A stretch of 64,000 nucleotides of DNA from DASSWG01 sp035705295 (GTDB taxonomy: Bacteria > Bacteroidota > Bacteroidia > Flavobacteriales > Flavobacteriaceae), in assembly GCA_035705295.1 (NCBI GenBank), contig DASSWG010000006.1:1-64000 (forward strand), read 5' to 3'. The position numbers and the translations under genes were made by a program. The notes beneath the pieces were generated by a model. That model was not told the origin of the DNA. It searched no databases and worked only from the letters and a program-made list of their open reading frames with translations. The stretch's first letter is position 1. Each line of letters opens with the position of its first letter. Of this stretch, positions 23,500-32,252 are shown piece by piece.

Positions 23500-24813
23500 A
23501 TGAGTACATTTCAAATCGAAGGAGGCCATCAATTACATGGAGAAATCACTCCGCAAGGCGCTAAAAATGAGGCTTTGCAAGTGTTGTGCGCGGTTTTGTT
23601 GACCGATGAGAAAATCCGCGTCGGGAACATTCCCGATATTTTGGACGTGAACAAACTCATTGACCTTTTAAAAGGTTTGGGCGTTGTGGTGGAAAAATTG
23701 GGCGACGGAACCTATACCTTTCAAAGCAACAAACTCGATTTGGAGTATCTGAAAAGCGATCTCTTCAAACAAAAAGGAAGTGGTTTGCGCGGTTCCATAA
23801 TGATTGTCGGTCCATTGCTCGGCAGGTTTGGCAAAGGATATATTCCACGACCGGGAGGTGACAAAATTGGGCGTCGACGTTTGGATACCCATTTTGAGGG
23901 ATTTGTGAAATTGGGCGCGGAATTCAACTACAACCGCGAAAACCGATTTTATGGGGTCGAAGCCCCCAACGGATTGAACGGAACCTCGATGTTGTTGGAA
24001 GAAGCTTCCGTCACCGGAACTGCCAATATTGTGATGGCGGCGGTTTTGGCAAAAGGAAAAACCACAATTTACAATGCGGCCTGCGAACCCTATTTGCAGC
24101 AATTGTGCAAAATGTTGGTTTCCATGGGCGCAAAAATCGACGGAATTGGCTCCAATTTGTTGAAAATTGAAGGAGTGGAAAAGCTCCACGGTTGCGAACA
24201 CCGGATTTTGCCCGATATGATCGAAATTGGTTCTTGGATCGGGTTGGCGGCGATGACCAAAAGCGAAATCACCATCAAAAATGTCAGTTGGGAAAATCTG
24301 GGACTGATCCCGAACACTTTTCGAAAACTGGGAATCACCATTGAAAAACGCGGCGACGATATTTTCATTCCGAAACACGAAAACGGTTACGAAGTGCAAA
24401 GTTTCATCGATGGCTCCATAATGAACATTAGTGATGCGCCTTGGCCAGGCTTCACGCCCGATTTGTTGAGCATCGTGCTGGTGGTGGCCACCCAAGCCCG
24501 TGGAAGCGTATTGGTGCACCAAAAAATGTTCGAAAGCCGCTTGTTTTTTGTCGATAAATTGATCGATATGGGCGCGAAAATTATTTTGTGCGATCCGCAC
24601 CGCGCAACGGTGATCGGCCACGACTTCCAATCGCAGTTAAAAGCCACAACAATGAGCAGCCCCGATATTCGCGCGGGAATTGCCTTGCTGATCGCGGCCC
24701 TTTCCGCAAAAGGAACATCAACAATCCACAACATCGAACAAATTGACCGCGGTTATGAAGATATCGATGGGCGTTTGCGATCGATCGGCGCAAAAATTGA
24801 ACGATTGGATTGA
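23500..24813 (+). CDS. murA: UDP-N-acetylglucosamine 1-carboxyvinyltransferase, Asp-type active site
   Basis: MurA catalyses the first committed step of peptidoglycan synthesis, transferring enolpyruvate from PEP to UDP-GlcNAc. The 437-residue protein has the GGHQLHGEITPQGAKNEAL start and the two-domain inside-out alpha/beta barrel repeats. The active-site loop reads PRPGGDKIGRRRLDTH: the position of the catalytic Cys (Cys115 in E. coli) is Asp121. Cys-to-Asp MurA is known in other bacteria and is insensitive to fosfomycin, which alkylates that Cys. It lies 23 bases after the DUF4290 gene. Confidence 0.97.
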   Translation: MSTFQIEGGHQLHGEITPQGAKNEALQVLCAVLLTDEKIRVGNIPDILDVNKLIDLLKGLGVVVEKLGDGTYTFQSNKLDLEYLKSDLFKQKGSGLRGSIMIVGPLLGRFGKGYIPRPGGDKIGRRRLDTHFEGFVKLGAEFNYNRENRFYGVEAPNGLNGTSMLLEEASVTGTANIVMAAVLAKGKTTIYNAACEPYLQQLCKMLVSMGAKIDGIGSNLLKIEGVEKLHGCEHRILPDMIEIGSWIGLAAMTKSEITIKNVSWENLGLIPNTFRKLGITIEKRGDDIFIPKHENGYEVQSFIDGSIMNISDAPWPGFTPDLLSIVLVVATQARGSVLVHQKMFESRLFFVDKLIDMGAKIILCDPHRATVIGHDFQSQLKATTMSSPDIRAGIALLIAALSAKGTSTIHNIEQIDRGYEDIDGRLRSIGAKIERLD

Positions 24814-24844
24814 TTTTCAACCTTTAAATTCACTCTTTTTCCGT

Positions 24845-26092
24845 TTATGAAACTTTCAACTCACCATTACTGGCAAGCTCCGTCGGTTTTTTGATCGTGA
24901 AATCAAAAGTAGTGCCTTCTTTTACCTTTGAAGAAACCTCAATGGTTCCACCAAAATTGTTGATGAGTTTTTTTACCGTGGAAAGTCCAATTCCATTTCC
25001 CTTTTTGCCACTTCGATCGGTATCTGCAGCGGTTGAAAACAAGGTGAAAATCGATGCCTGTTTGTCTTCGGGAATGCCAATTCCGTTGTCGGCAATTTTA
25101 AAATGGTAAAAATCTTCGGATTCTTTGAAGGTAATGTTGATTACGATTTTTTCCTTGTCGTTGTATTTCAAGCTGTTGTTGATCAAGTTCAACAAAATTT
25201 GGTTCAACACGATTTTGTTGCAAACCAATTCCGTGTTTTCATCCGGAAAGTTGATCTCGCAATCATCGGTGATGTTCAGAAAGTCGATAATATCTTCCAA
25301 TAAATCATGAAGGTCGAATTGTTGTTCTTGGGAAGCTTCGGAACCCAGCGTGCTGCTTTCGTAATGTTCCAAAATACCGGATACGTAGTCGCTCAAAGAA
25401 AAAGAAGAATCTTTTATGTTGTTCAGCAATTCAAGGATGTGCCCGTTGAGGTTTTTTCCATATTTCGCTTTTAAAAAATCGATGGTTACAATGATGTTCG
25501 CAAGCGGCATTTTCATATCGTGGGAAACCACGTTGGCGAAATTTTTGAGCAGTGCGTTTTGTTCTTCCAACTCTTTTTGGACTTTGTTCAAATGATTGTT
25601 GCGAATCCGCAACTCGAACAAATTCGATATTTGTCCGGCCAAACATTTCAATGCATTTTTTTGATGTTGGTCCAATTTTCGGGGCACATGGTCCAACACA
25701 CAGAGCGTTCCAAGCGCATGCCCATAATGGTCCACGATCGGTGCCCCGGAATAAAACAAAATGGGGTCTTCAGCAAGCGTAAACGGATTATCTTTGAAAC
25801 GTTCGTCTTTTCGGGCGTCTTGAACTTCCATGATCGAGCCGGGCTCTAAAATTGTGTGCCCACAATGCGAATATTTTCGTTCACTTTGGCCAATTTCGGT
25901 GCCAAAAGTGGATTTGAACCAGTTTTTTTCTTTGCCAACCATGGAGATCAAACAAACCGGGGTTTGACAAATATAGGCCGTCAATTTTGTGATTTCGTCA
26001 TATTCCTTTTCGGGCAAACTGTCCAAAATGTTCAATTTGTCCAATGCGACAAGGCGTTGGGCTTCGTTGACAGGTAGTGCTGGTTCGATCAT
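24845..26092 (-). CDS. GAF-domain sensor histidine kinase
   Basis: A 415-residue cytoplasmic histidine kinase with no membrane segment. Residues 10-165 form a GAF domain (ALDKLNILDSLPEKEYDEIT start; GTLCVLD near 128-134). A short coiled coil (165-185) leads to the HisKA domain with phosphoacceptor H191 in FANVVSHDMKMPLANI. The HATPase domain shows the N box QILLNLINNSLKYND, G1 ADNGIGIPED and G2 KGNGIGLSTVKKL. No response regulator is adjacent. The ATG at 26092 starts the conserved GAF-kinase N-terminus; the frame extends 17 codons further. Confidence 0.93.
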   Translation of the reverse strand: MIEPALPVNEAQRLVALDKLNILDSLPEKEYDEITKLTAYICQTPVCLISMVGKEKNWFKSTFGTEIGQSERKYSHCGHTILEPGSIMEVQDARKDERFKDNPFTLAEDPILFYSGAPIVDHYGHALGTLCVLDHVPRKLDQHQKNALKCLAGQISNLFELRIRNNHLNKVQKELEEQNALLKNFANVVSHDMKMPLANIIVTIDFLKAKYGKNLNGHILELLNNIKDSSFSLSDYVSGILEHYESSTLGSEASQEQQFDLHDLLEDIIDFLNITDDCEINFPDENTELVCNKIVLNQILLNLINNSLKYNDKEKIVINITFKESEDFYHFKIADNGIGIPEDKQASIFTLFSTAADTDRSGKKGNGIGLSTVKKLINNFGGTIEVSSKVKEGTTFDFTIKKPTELASNGELKVS

Positions 26093-26191
26093 TTCTTTTC
26101 GTAAGAATTTCGTTATGGGAGATCGAAACAAAATTAGAAACAATAAACGAGATTAACAATTTTTTAACAAAATTGAAGTAAGGGGTTTTTT

Positions 26192-26953
26192 TCAGAATTT
26201 TTCAATAGCGCCCAGCCCAAAAAGTGCAAAATCATATTTCACCGGATCGCTTGGATTCAATTTCCGCAAAGCAACATCGAGTTCCGAAACGGCTTTTGCA
26301 TCGTTCGCTTTTCGGGCCAAAAGGTTCAATTTTCGTGCGGTATTGCCAGAATGAACATCTAGCGGACAAGAAAGTTGGGCAGGGGAAAGGCTTTTCCAAA
26401 TTCCGAAATCGACGATGCCGTCATTCCGGACCATCCATCTTAAAAACATATTGATGCGTTTGGCCGCAGAATTTTTTTGAGGATCGCTCACATGTTTTGT
26501 GACCCGCAATGGATGCGGAAGTTCGAAAAAAATACGTTTAAATCGGTGAATGGCGTATTGAAGGTTTTTTCCTTCTTGTTGTTTTGAGAAAACACTTTCC
26601 AATCCTTGGTGGTTGTGGTAGATATTTTGAAGCGATTTTATAAAATAAATCAAATCTTCGGAATTAAAGGTTCGGTGCACGAACGGCAGCAGTTTTTCCA
26701 AGTCCGAAGCCTGGTGCTGTTGCACAAATTGAAAAGGGGCATTGTCGAACAATTCCATTAATCGAACTGCATTTTTGATGATGCTTTTTCGGTTGCCCCA
26801 AGCAATGGTGGCTGTTAAAAACCCCGCGATTTCAATATCGTGTTTTTCTGAAAATAGATAAGGAACTTGAATTGGGTCCGTTTCTATAAATTTCGGGTGA
26901 TTGTAATATGCCGTTTTCTCATCCAAAAATTCTTTGATTTCGGAGGTTTTCAT
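26192..26953 (-). CDS. TIGR02757 family protein
   Basis: A 253-residue protein of the TIGR02757 family, distantly related to helix-hairpin-helix DNA glycosylases. Features are IAGFLTATIAWGNRKSII, FVHRTFNSEDLIYFI, NMFLRWMVRNDGIVDFGIW and PLDVHSGNTARKLNLL, which resemble the helical glycosylase fold with a conserved Asp/His pair. No enzymatic activity is established for the family. ATG 26953 is used. An in-frame TTG at 26992 overlaps the rlpA stop (TTGA), so coupling to rlpA with a 13-residue extension is possible. Confidence 0.88.
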   Translation of the reverse strand: MKTSEIKEFLDEKTAYYNHPKFIETDPIQVPYLFSEKHDIEIAGFLTATIAWGNRKSIIKNAVRLMELFDNAPFQFVQQHQASDLEKLLPFVHRTFNSEDLIYFIKSLQNIYHNHQGLESVFSKQQEGKNLQYAIHRFKRIFFELPHPLRVTKHVSDPQKNSAAKRINMFLRWMVRNDGIVDFGIWKSLSPAQLSCPLDVHSGNTARKLNLLARKANDAKAVSELDVALRKLNPSDPVKYDFALFGLGAIEKF

Positions 26954-26988
26954 TACAGGTTCCACTTTTTTATTGTGTTTTTGCCCGG

Positions 26989-27681
26989 TCAAAGTTTTGA
27001 AAAGTCCACCACGAAACTTTCGGGATATTTAGCTGAAATTTTTTGTTGAAATTTTTCCGCTTTTTCACGAATGTCGAACAAGCCGATCAATACCGAATAA
27101 ATATTCACCCCTTGAATGTTTTTAATCTGTACCATCACCTTTTTCCGATAATCGAGTTGAAGTTTGTTCACCAAGTGTATCAAATTGCCCGAGTTGGCAA
27201 AACTTGCCATTTGTACGCCAAAGCCGGTAGGGGAAAGGGGGGTGGTTTTCAATTCCCAAAATTCGGGATTTTTGGCCATTGTGGGGGCGTTATTTTCTTT
27301 GGAAATATCGTGGGGGCCGGTTCCTTGCGCCGCCACCACTTCCACTGTCACATTGACCACGCCCATATTAATAAAATCCAATGATTTTGCAGCTGATTTT
27401 GAAAGATCGATGATCCTTCCGGGAACAAAGGGGCCTCGGTCGTTCACGGTGACGATCACCGATTTTCCATTTACCAAATTGGTGACTTTCACAACCGTTC
27501 CGAAGGGTAATGTTTTGTGGGCGGCGGTGGGTTTTGCTTGTGAAAAAATATCACCGCTCGCGGTCAATCTTCCCTCGAACATGTCGTGGTAAAAAGAAGC
27601 TTTTCCGGTTTGGACCTTTTCTTGCGACATAACGGTGTTGAATGCCATAAGAAACAGGAAAATGGAAAACTTGAGGGGCAT
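26989..27681 (-). CDS. rlpA: RlpA-like septal ring lytic transglycosylase/SPOR protein
   Basis: An exported protein of 230 residues with a signal peptide (MPLKFSIFLFLMAFNTVMSQ). A double-psi beta-barrel follows (about 25-115; GKASFYHDMFEGRLTASGD, HKTLPFGTVVKVTNL, VTVNDRGPFVPGRIIDLS), then a SPOR-type peptidoglycan-binding domain (about 145-225). RlpA proteins cleave or bind denuded glycans at the division septum; the RlpA catalytic Asp and His positions appear present in the HKTLPFG and NDRGPF motifs. Cysteine is absent at the signal cleavage site, so it is probably soluble rather than a lipoprotein. The TIGR02757 gene is coupled downstream. Confidence 0.92.
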   Translation of the reverse strand: MPLKFSIFLFLMAFNTVMSQEKVQTGKASFYHDMFEGRLTASGDIFSQAKPTAAHKTLPFGTVVKVTNLVNGKSVIVTVNDRGPFVPGRIIDLSKSAAKSLDFINMGVVNVTVEVVAAQGTGPHDISKENNAPTMAKNPEFWELKTTPLSPTGFGVQMASFANSGNLIHLVNKLQLDYRKKVMVQIKNIQGVNIYSVLIGLFDIREKAEKFQQKISAKYPESFVVDFSKL

Positions 27682-27686
27682 ACAAA

Positions 27687-28643
27687 TTACTTTTCGTTCA
27701 CAATGGCAATGAGTTGTTCGGCAAGTTCCGTGCCTATTCTATCTTGCGCTTCCACAGTGGAGCCCCCGATATGCGGGGAAAGGGAAATTTTAGGGTTCAT
27801 CAAAATCTTGATTTCCGGTGAAGGCTCGTTTTCGAACACGTCCAAAGCTGCGAAGCCCAATTTTCCATCTTCCAACGCATCGACCAATGCCACTTCGTCG
27901 ATCACCCCGCCACGTGCGGTGTTGATAATTCCCGCACCGGGTTTCATTTTTTCGATTTCAGACTTTCCGATTAAATATTCTTTTTTGGCGGGAACGTGCA
28001 AGGTAATAAAATCAGCTTTTGCCAAAACTTGTTCCAAGGGCATTTTTTGTATATCCAAACTTGTTTTCTGGCCGTTGAAAAATTCCAATTCCACAGCAAC
28101 TGTTTCAAGTTCGTCGCCGCGTGCGATCACGTTCATTCCAATTCCCAAGGCAATTTTTGCCACTTCTCTTCCAATACGTCCAAAACCGACAATTCCCAAG
28201 GTTTTTCCACGAAGTTCAATTCCTTTGGCGTAGCTTTTTTTCAATTCTTTGAATTTGGAATCGCCTTCCAAAGGCATATCGCGGTTGGCGTTGTTCAGAA
28301 AACGCACCGCTCCGAACAAATGGGCGAACACCAATTCGGCAACGCTTCGCGAGGAAGCTGCCGGCGTGTTGATTACCTTAATTCCTTTGTTTTTGGCATA
28401 TTCCACATCGATATTGTCCATTCCAACACCTCCACGTCCAATGATTTTCAAATCGGGGCAGGCGTCGATCAGGTCTTTTCGCACTTTTGTGGCGCTGCGC
28501 ACCAACAATACTTCGATGTTTTTTTTATTGATGTAATCGATCAATTGATCTTGTGCAACTTTCGTTAAATCAACTTCAAAGCCTGATTTTTCAAGTGCTT
28601 CGATACCGCTTTGTGAAATACCGTCGTTTGCTAATATTTTCAT
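27687..28643 (-). CDS. serA: D-3-phosphoglycerate dehydrogenase-type D-2-hydroxyacid dehydrogenase
   Basis: A 318-residue NAD-dependent dehydrogenase. The substrate domain starts MKILANDGISQSGIEALE. The nucleotide-binding domain shows LGIVGFGRIGREVAKIALG. Catalytic residues are in GRGGVGMDNIDVEYA (Arg region), DVFENEPSPEIK (Glu) and SLSPHIGGST (His). It lacks the C-terminal ACT domain of long SerA forms, as is typical in this phylum. Its position 123 bases downstream of serC supports 3-phosphoglycerate as substrate in serine synthesis. The open frame extends 39 codons upstream, but the family start is ATG 28643. Confidence 0.92.
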   Translation of the reverse strand: MKILANDGISQSGIEALEKSGFEVDLTKVAQDQLIDYINKKNIEVLLVRSATKVRKDLIDACPDLKIIGRGGVGMDNIDVEYAKNKGIKVINTPAASSRSVAELVFAHLFGAVRFLNNANRDMPLEGDSKFKELKKSYAKGIELRGKTLGIVGFGRIGREVAKIALGIGMNVIARGDELETVAVELEFFNGQKTSLDIQKMPLEQVLAKADFITLHVPAKKEYLIGKSEIEKMKPGAGIINTARGGVIDEVALVDALEDGKLGFAALDVFENEPSPEIKILMNPKISLSPHIGGSTVEAQDRIGTELAEQLIAIVNEK

Positions 28644-28766
28644 TTTTACACTGATTATTTGGATTTGAAACTGATTGCATGGATTGTTAATATGCGAAAT
28701 AGCGGCTTGGTGAAGAGGCGAGAGCGCGACTTTTTGAACTTCAAAGACTGCCACTGCCAACTGAAC

Positions 28767-29831
28767 TCACGCTTTTCGCTCCAATTCGCTCATCACGTCC
28801 ACCAACACCGCCACGCTTTCCAGGGGCAGGGCGTTGTACATCGAGGCACGGTAGCCGCCCACACTGCGGTGGCCGTTCACGCCATTGATTCCCGCTTCTT
28901 TTAGCATGGTGTCAAAAGTTTCTTTCAAGTTGTCGTTTTTCAAATTGAAAGTGGCGTTCATCATGGAGCGGTCTTCTTTTTCGGCAAAACCTTTAAAAAG
29001 CGGGTTGATGTCGATTTCGGAATAAATCAACTGAGCTTTTTTTTCATTTTCTTTTTCGATGGCCTCGACCCCGCCTAATTTTTTGAGCCAACGCAAGGTC
29101 AACATCGAAACATAGGTCGGAAAAACCGAAGGCGTGTTGAACATGCTTCCTTTTCCGATATGCACCGAATAATCCATCATCGAGGGAATTGCACGTTTTA
29201 CTTTTCCCAAAACATCTTCACGCAACACCACAAGGGTCGTTCCCGCGGGCCCCATATTTTTTTGTGCCCCTGCGTAAATCAAATCGAATTGTGAAAAATC
29301 GATTTTTCGGGAAAAAATATCGCTGCTCATATCACAAACCAAAGGAATTTCGGTTTTTGGAAATGTTTTCATTTGCGTTCCGACAATGGTATTGTTGCTG
29401 GTGCAATGAAAATAATCCGCATCATTTGGCACGGTATAATTTTTCGGGATATAATTGAAATTTTTATCTTTTGACGAGGCAATTTCAATGACTTCTCCGA
29501 ACAATTTTGCTTCTTTGATGGCTTTGCTGGCCCAAGTTCCGGTGTTTAAATAAGCCGCTTTTTTGTTCAATAAATTATACGCGACCATCAAAAACTGAGT
29601 GCTGGCGCCGCCTTGCAAAAAAAGGGCCTTGTAGCCTTTTCCTTCCAAGCCCAAATGTTCCAACGCCAACGCGCGGGCTTCTTCCATCACATCGACAAAA
29701 TCTTTGCTGCGGTGCGAAATTTCCAATAAAGAAAGTCCGGAATTGTTGAAATCCAATACGGCTTGCGAAGCTTCTTTAAAAACTTCTTGTGGCAAAATGC
29801 ACGGACCGGCGCTAAAGTTGTGTTTTTTCAT
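28767..29831 (-). CDS. serC: Phosphoserine aminotransferase
   Basis: SerC converts 3-phosphohydroxypyruvate and glutamate to phosphoserine, the second step of serine synthesis. The 354-residue PLP enzyme begins MKKHNFSAGPCILPQEVFKE. It contains FLQGGASTQFLMVAYNLL, CDMSSDIFSRKIDFSQFD and the PLP lysine in YAGAQKNMGPAGTTLVVL, ending with GYRASMYNALPLESVAVL. It is upstream of serA on the same strand, forming a serC-serA unit. Confidence 0.97.
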   Translation of the reverse strand: MKKHNFSAGPCILPQEVFKEASQAVLDFNNSGLSLLEISHRSKDFVDVMEEARALALEHLGLEGKGYKALFLQGGASTQFLMVAYNLLNKKAAYLNTGTWASKAIKEAKLFGEVIEIASSKDKNFNYIPKNYTVPNDADYFHCTSNNTIVGTQMKTFPKTEIPLVCDMSSDIFSRKIDFSQFDLIYAGAQKNMGPAGTTLVVLREDVLGKVKRAIPSMMDYSVHIGKGSMFNTPSVFPTYVSMLTLRWLKKLGGVEAIEKENEKKAQLIYSEIDINPLFKGFAEKEDRSMMNATFNLKNDNLKETFDTMLKEAGINGVNGHRSVGGYRASMYNALPLESVAVLVDVMSELERKA

Positions 29832-29914
29832 TTGTTTTTTGGAATATTGTTGAGTTTAAAAGTTGGGGGTTTTACAAAGATGCTAAAATAAAAAATGCCG
29901 TTGCCGATAAAATG

Positions 29915-30976
29915 TTATAGTTTTATTAAAAAATCCAAGGTGTCCACGCCATCGGCATAATCCCACAATTGGGGTTGTTGGGTTTTGCCAAATTCAACGT
30001 TGTTTTCTACTGTTCCGTTGGAAACAACGCATTGCAGTTCGGCTTTGTTTTTTTTCAGCTGATCGTTCAAGTGTTTCAAGTCGGAATAGGTTTCGTAAAA
30101 AACGGTGGCAATGGGCGAGCCAAAACCGCTATCTTCTTTCAACAACAAAAACCCGTTGTCCAAGATTTTGAAATCGCTCATCAAATACACCGCTTTATTG
30201 TAATCGTAATTATTGGCATATTTTGCGTGGTTCACAATTGAATGCCAATTATAAATAGCTTTAAAAAACAGGTCGAAAGCATACTTTTCCGGAACGTAGA
30301 GTTTGGAAACATTCCGGCAGCCCAAGCCGAAATAGCGAAAAATATCCTCGCCCAAAGCGGTCAGTTCCTCGGTTGTTTCTTTTCCCGAAAGCACGGCGAC
30401 TGAATTGCGGTTTTTTCGAATGATGGAAGGTTTTGCTGAAAAATAATGCTCGAAATAACGGGCGGTGTTGTTGCTTCCCGTAGCGATGACCGCGTCGAAA
30501 TTTTCCAACTTTCCGTCGGTAAATTTAATGCGGTCGGCAAATTTTGGATTTTCATTGATCAGAAATTCCGCCAACAAGGGCAGCAACAATCGATCGTTCG
30601 AAGATTGTTTCACCAACACCTTATGGCCCGAAAGCAATACGGACAAAAAATCGTGAAAACCGACCAAGGGAATGTTCCCTGCCATTACGATCCCCACGGT
30701 TTTTGGGGTGGGTGAATTTGGAAAATCATAATTTGAAAGCCACTGCTCCAGGTTGTCTTTGGAAAGTGCGTTGCTCCAATTTTCAAAAGTGAACAACACA
30801 TTTTCTTTGGTGAACCAGCCGTTGTGGTGAACCGCTTGTTCGGTTTTTTCCAAGAGGGAAAAATAGATTTTTTGCTGAGATTTGCTCCAAAGGGAAAGTT
30901 CGGGGTTTTCCGAAGAAAACAGGGATAAAAAGCGGCCCAACTCAACAAAAGCGCGTTTGCGGATTTCAAGTTCCAT
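29915..30976 (-). CDS. LuxC-like acyl-CoA reductase
   Basis: A 353-residue protein of the acyl-CoA reductase (LuxC) family within the aldehyde dehydrogenase superfamily. It contains the nucleotide-binding segment GIVMAGNIPLVGFHDFLSVL, the IATGSNNTARYFEHYF motif and the nucleophile region FRYFGLGCRNVSKLYVP with a cysteine at the thiolester position. Such genes stand alone in many Flavobacteriia, without luciferase, so a luminescence role is not implied; the natural acyl substrate is unknown. It diverges from the ferredoxin gene, with fully overlapping promoters between them. Confidence 0.9.
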   Translation of the reverse strand: MELEIRKRAFVELGRFLSLFSSENPELSLWSKSQQKIYFSLLEKTEQAVHHNGWFTKENVLFTFENWSNALSKDNLEQWLSNYDFPNSPTPKTVGIVMAGNIPLVGFHDFLSVLLSGHKVLVKQSSNDRLLLPLLAEFLINENPKFADRIKFTDGKLENFDAVIATGSNNTARYFEHYFSAKPSIIRKNRNSVAVLSGKETTEELTALGEDIFRYFGLGCRNVSKLYVPEKYAFDLFFKAIYNWHSIVNHAKYANNYDYNKAVYLMSDFKILDNGFLLLKEDSGFGSPIATVFYETYSDLKHLNDQLKKNKAELQCVVSNGTVENNVEFGKTQQPQLWDYADGVDTLDFLIKL

Positions 30977-30980
30977 ATTA

Positions 30981-31012
30981 TTTGGTAGTGTATGCTTTTG
31001 GCGTTATTTTTG
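30981..31012 (+). promoter_or_regulatory. Ferredoxin gene promoter
   Basis: TTTG at 30981-30984 and TATTTTTG at 31005-31012 with a 20-base spacer, a full consensus match. The predicted start is about 26 bases before the ferredoxin ATG. Confidence 0.75.
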
Positions 31013-31014
31013 CA

Positions 31015-31045
31015 CAAAGTTACGCAAAACAAAAATCAACACAAA
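31015..31045 (-). promoter_or_regulatory. Acyl-CoA reductase gene promoter
   Basis: On the minus strand TTTG (31042-31045) precedes TAACTTTG (31015-31022) with a 19-base spacer. Its -33 element touches the first base of the ferredoxin start codon, and its -7 element lies two bases from that of the ferredoxin promoter. Confidence 0.75.
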
Positions 31046-31395
31046 TGGCCATAATTATCACAGATGAATGCATCAATTGCGGCGCTTGCGAGCCGGAATG
31101 CCCGAACACGGCCATTTATGAAGGAGCGGACGATTGGCGCTATGCCGACGGCACCGACTTGAACGGAAACGTGGTATTGCCCAATGGAAAAGAAGTGGAC
31201 GCCAACGAAGCGCAAGAACCGGTCAGTGACGAATATTACTACATCGTGCCCGATAAATGCACGGAATGCAAAGGATTTCATGATGAACCGCAATGTGCCG
31301 CGGTTTGTCCGGTGGATTGCTGTGTACCGGACGATGATAATGTGGAAAGCATCGATGAATTGTTGAAGAAACAGGCGTTTATGCACGAGGAATGA
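31045..31395 (+). CDS. 4Fe-4S dicluster ferredoxin
   Basis: A 116-residue electron carrier. The first cluster motif is CINCGACEPEC, with its fourth cysteine of the other cluster in the C-terminal CAAVCPVDCC region; the second motif begins CTECKGFHDEPQC. An insertion of about 40 acidic residues separates the two motifs, as in the larger Alvin-type (2[4Fe-4S]) ferredoxins. ATG 31045 begins MAIIITDECINC; the frame is open upstream but crosses the promoter. Its redox partner is not evident; it diverges from the acyl-CoA reductase gene. Confidence 0.93.
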   Translation: MAIIITDECINCGACEPECPNTAIYEGADDWRYADGTDLNGNVVLPNGKEVDANEAQEPVSDEYYYIVPDKCTECKGFHDEPQCAAVCPVDCCVPDDDNVESIDELLKKQAFMHEE

Positions 31396-31422
31396 TGAGT
31401 TAAAAATCAAAGGGATTTCAAT

Positions 31423-31452
31423 AAAAAAGCCGCTTTTTTGAGCGGCTTTTTT
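31423..31452. terminator. Bidirectional terminator between ferredoxin and secreted hypothetical
   Basis: AAAAAAGCCGCT and AGCGGCTTTTTT form a strong stem with a six-base loop and T runs on both strands, between two convergent genes. Confidence 0.9.
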
Positions 31453-31486
31453 CAATTGGGGCAAAAATAAGGGGGTCAAATTGTTT

Positions 31487-31993
31487 TTATTGTTTTAAGT
31501 CATCTTCGCTGATGGAGAAACTATCCACCACGATCACATCGTTTATGGGGTCGTAGCTTTCCACCACAAAATCGCCTTCGGCATTGAAATATCCAAAAGC
31601 GTTCCCGGATTCGGTCACCAATAAATAGGCATTTGGGCGTGACATTTTTCGTATTTTCCCGTAATCGCTCTTTTTTCCTTCTTTTACAATGGTGATAACG
31701 AAACCTTTTGGATCGGGTTCAATGATGTAATCTTCCCCATCGGAAACGAAGGTGGTCGATGTTTCCACCACCACGGGTTTTCGGTTCACGGTTTGGTTGG
31801 TGGTGCCGTCTTGTTCCAACGCCAACTTTTGTTTGGCGATCCGTTCTTGTTTTTTCACGGAAACTTCTTCGCCAAGGCTTGATTTCACCGTGGTTTTGAC
31901 AACCGTGGTTTCTTTTACGGTATCCGTGTTTTCAACTTGGGCAAAACCCATGGTCGAAAATACAAGGGCCGCACCTAAAAATAAAACTTTCAT
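31487..31993 (-). CDS. Secreted hypothetical protein
   Basis: A 168-residue protein with a signal peptide (MKVLFLGAALVFSTMGFAQ, cleavage at about 19). It has a Thr/Val/Lys-rich segment (TVKETTVVKTTVKSSLGEEV) and a C-terminal beta-rich part containing DYIIEPDPKGFVITIV and NAYLLVTESGNAFGYFNAEGD. I do not recognise a named family. The end is acidic. ATG 31993 directly precedes the signal peptide; the frame extends 25 codons further into the AT-rich leader. It is monocistronic, flanked by a terminator on the 3' side. Confidence 0.82.
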   Translation of the reverse strand: MKVLFLGAALVFSTMGFAQVENTDTVKETTVVKTTVKSSLGEEVSVKKQERIAKQKLALEQDGTTNQTVNRKPVVVETSTTFVSDGEDYIIEPDPKGFVITIVKEGKKSDYGKIRKMSRPNAYLLVTESGNAFGYFNAEGDFVVESYDPINDVIVVDSFSISEDDLKQ

Positions 31994-32215
31994 GATATTA
32001 TCGTTTTTATTGTCAATACCCACAAATTTAAGGCCAATGAATGTTAAAATGAACCAATAAAAACCCAAAATTTGTTTAATGTTTTGGTGCTAGCACGATT
32101 GTGTGGTTCGGAAAACGGGTTCCGCCAAGAAGGTCTCCGGTCTTTCGTCTTCGGGCTTCCGTCTCTACTCTGAAAATTGTTCCTTCCCAAAAAACGTTAA
32201 AACCAAACCAATCCT

Positions 32216-32223
32216 TATCTTTG
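32216..32223 (+). promoter_or_regulatory. -7 box of ychF (TATCTTTG)
   Basis: A consensus -7 element 29 bases upstream of the ychF ATG; no clear TTTG upstream. Confidence 0.5.
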
Positions 32224-32252
32224 CGACCGTTTAAAAAATAAGCTATATTTTT

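Noticed and set aside
23668..24630. Minus-strand open frame of 320 codons inside murA
   Set aside because: Antisense shadow of murA, rich in His, Phe and Gln as expected from reverse reading of AT-rich coding DNA.
29915..30976. Bioluminescence (lux) locus
   Set aside because: A LuxC-like reductase alone, without luciferase or the other lux genes; such solitary genes are widespread in the group.
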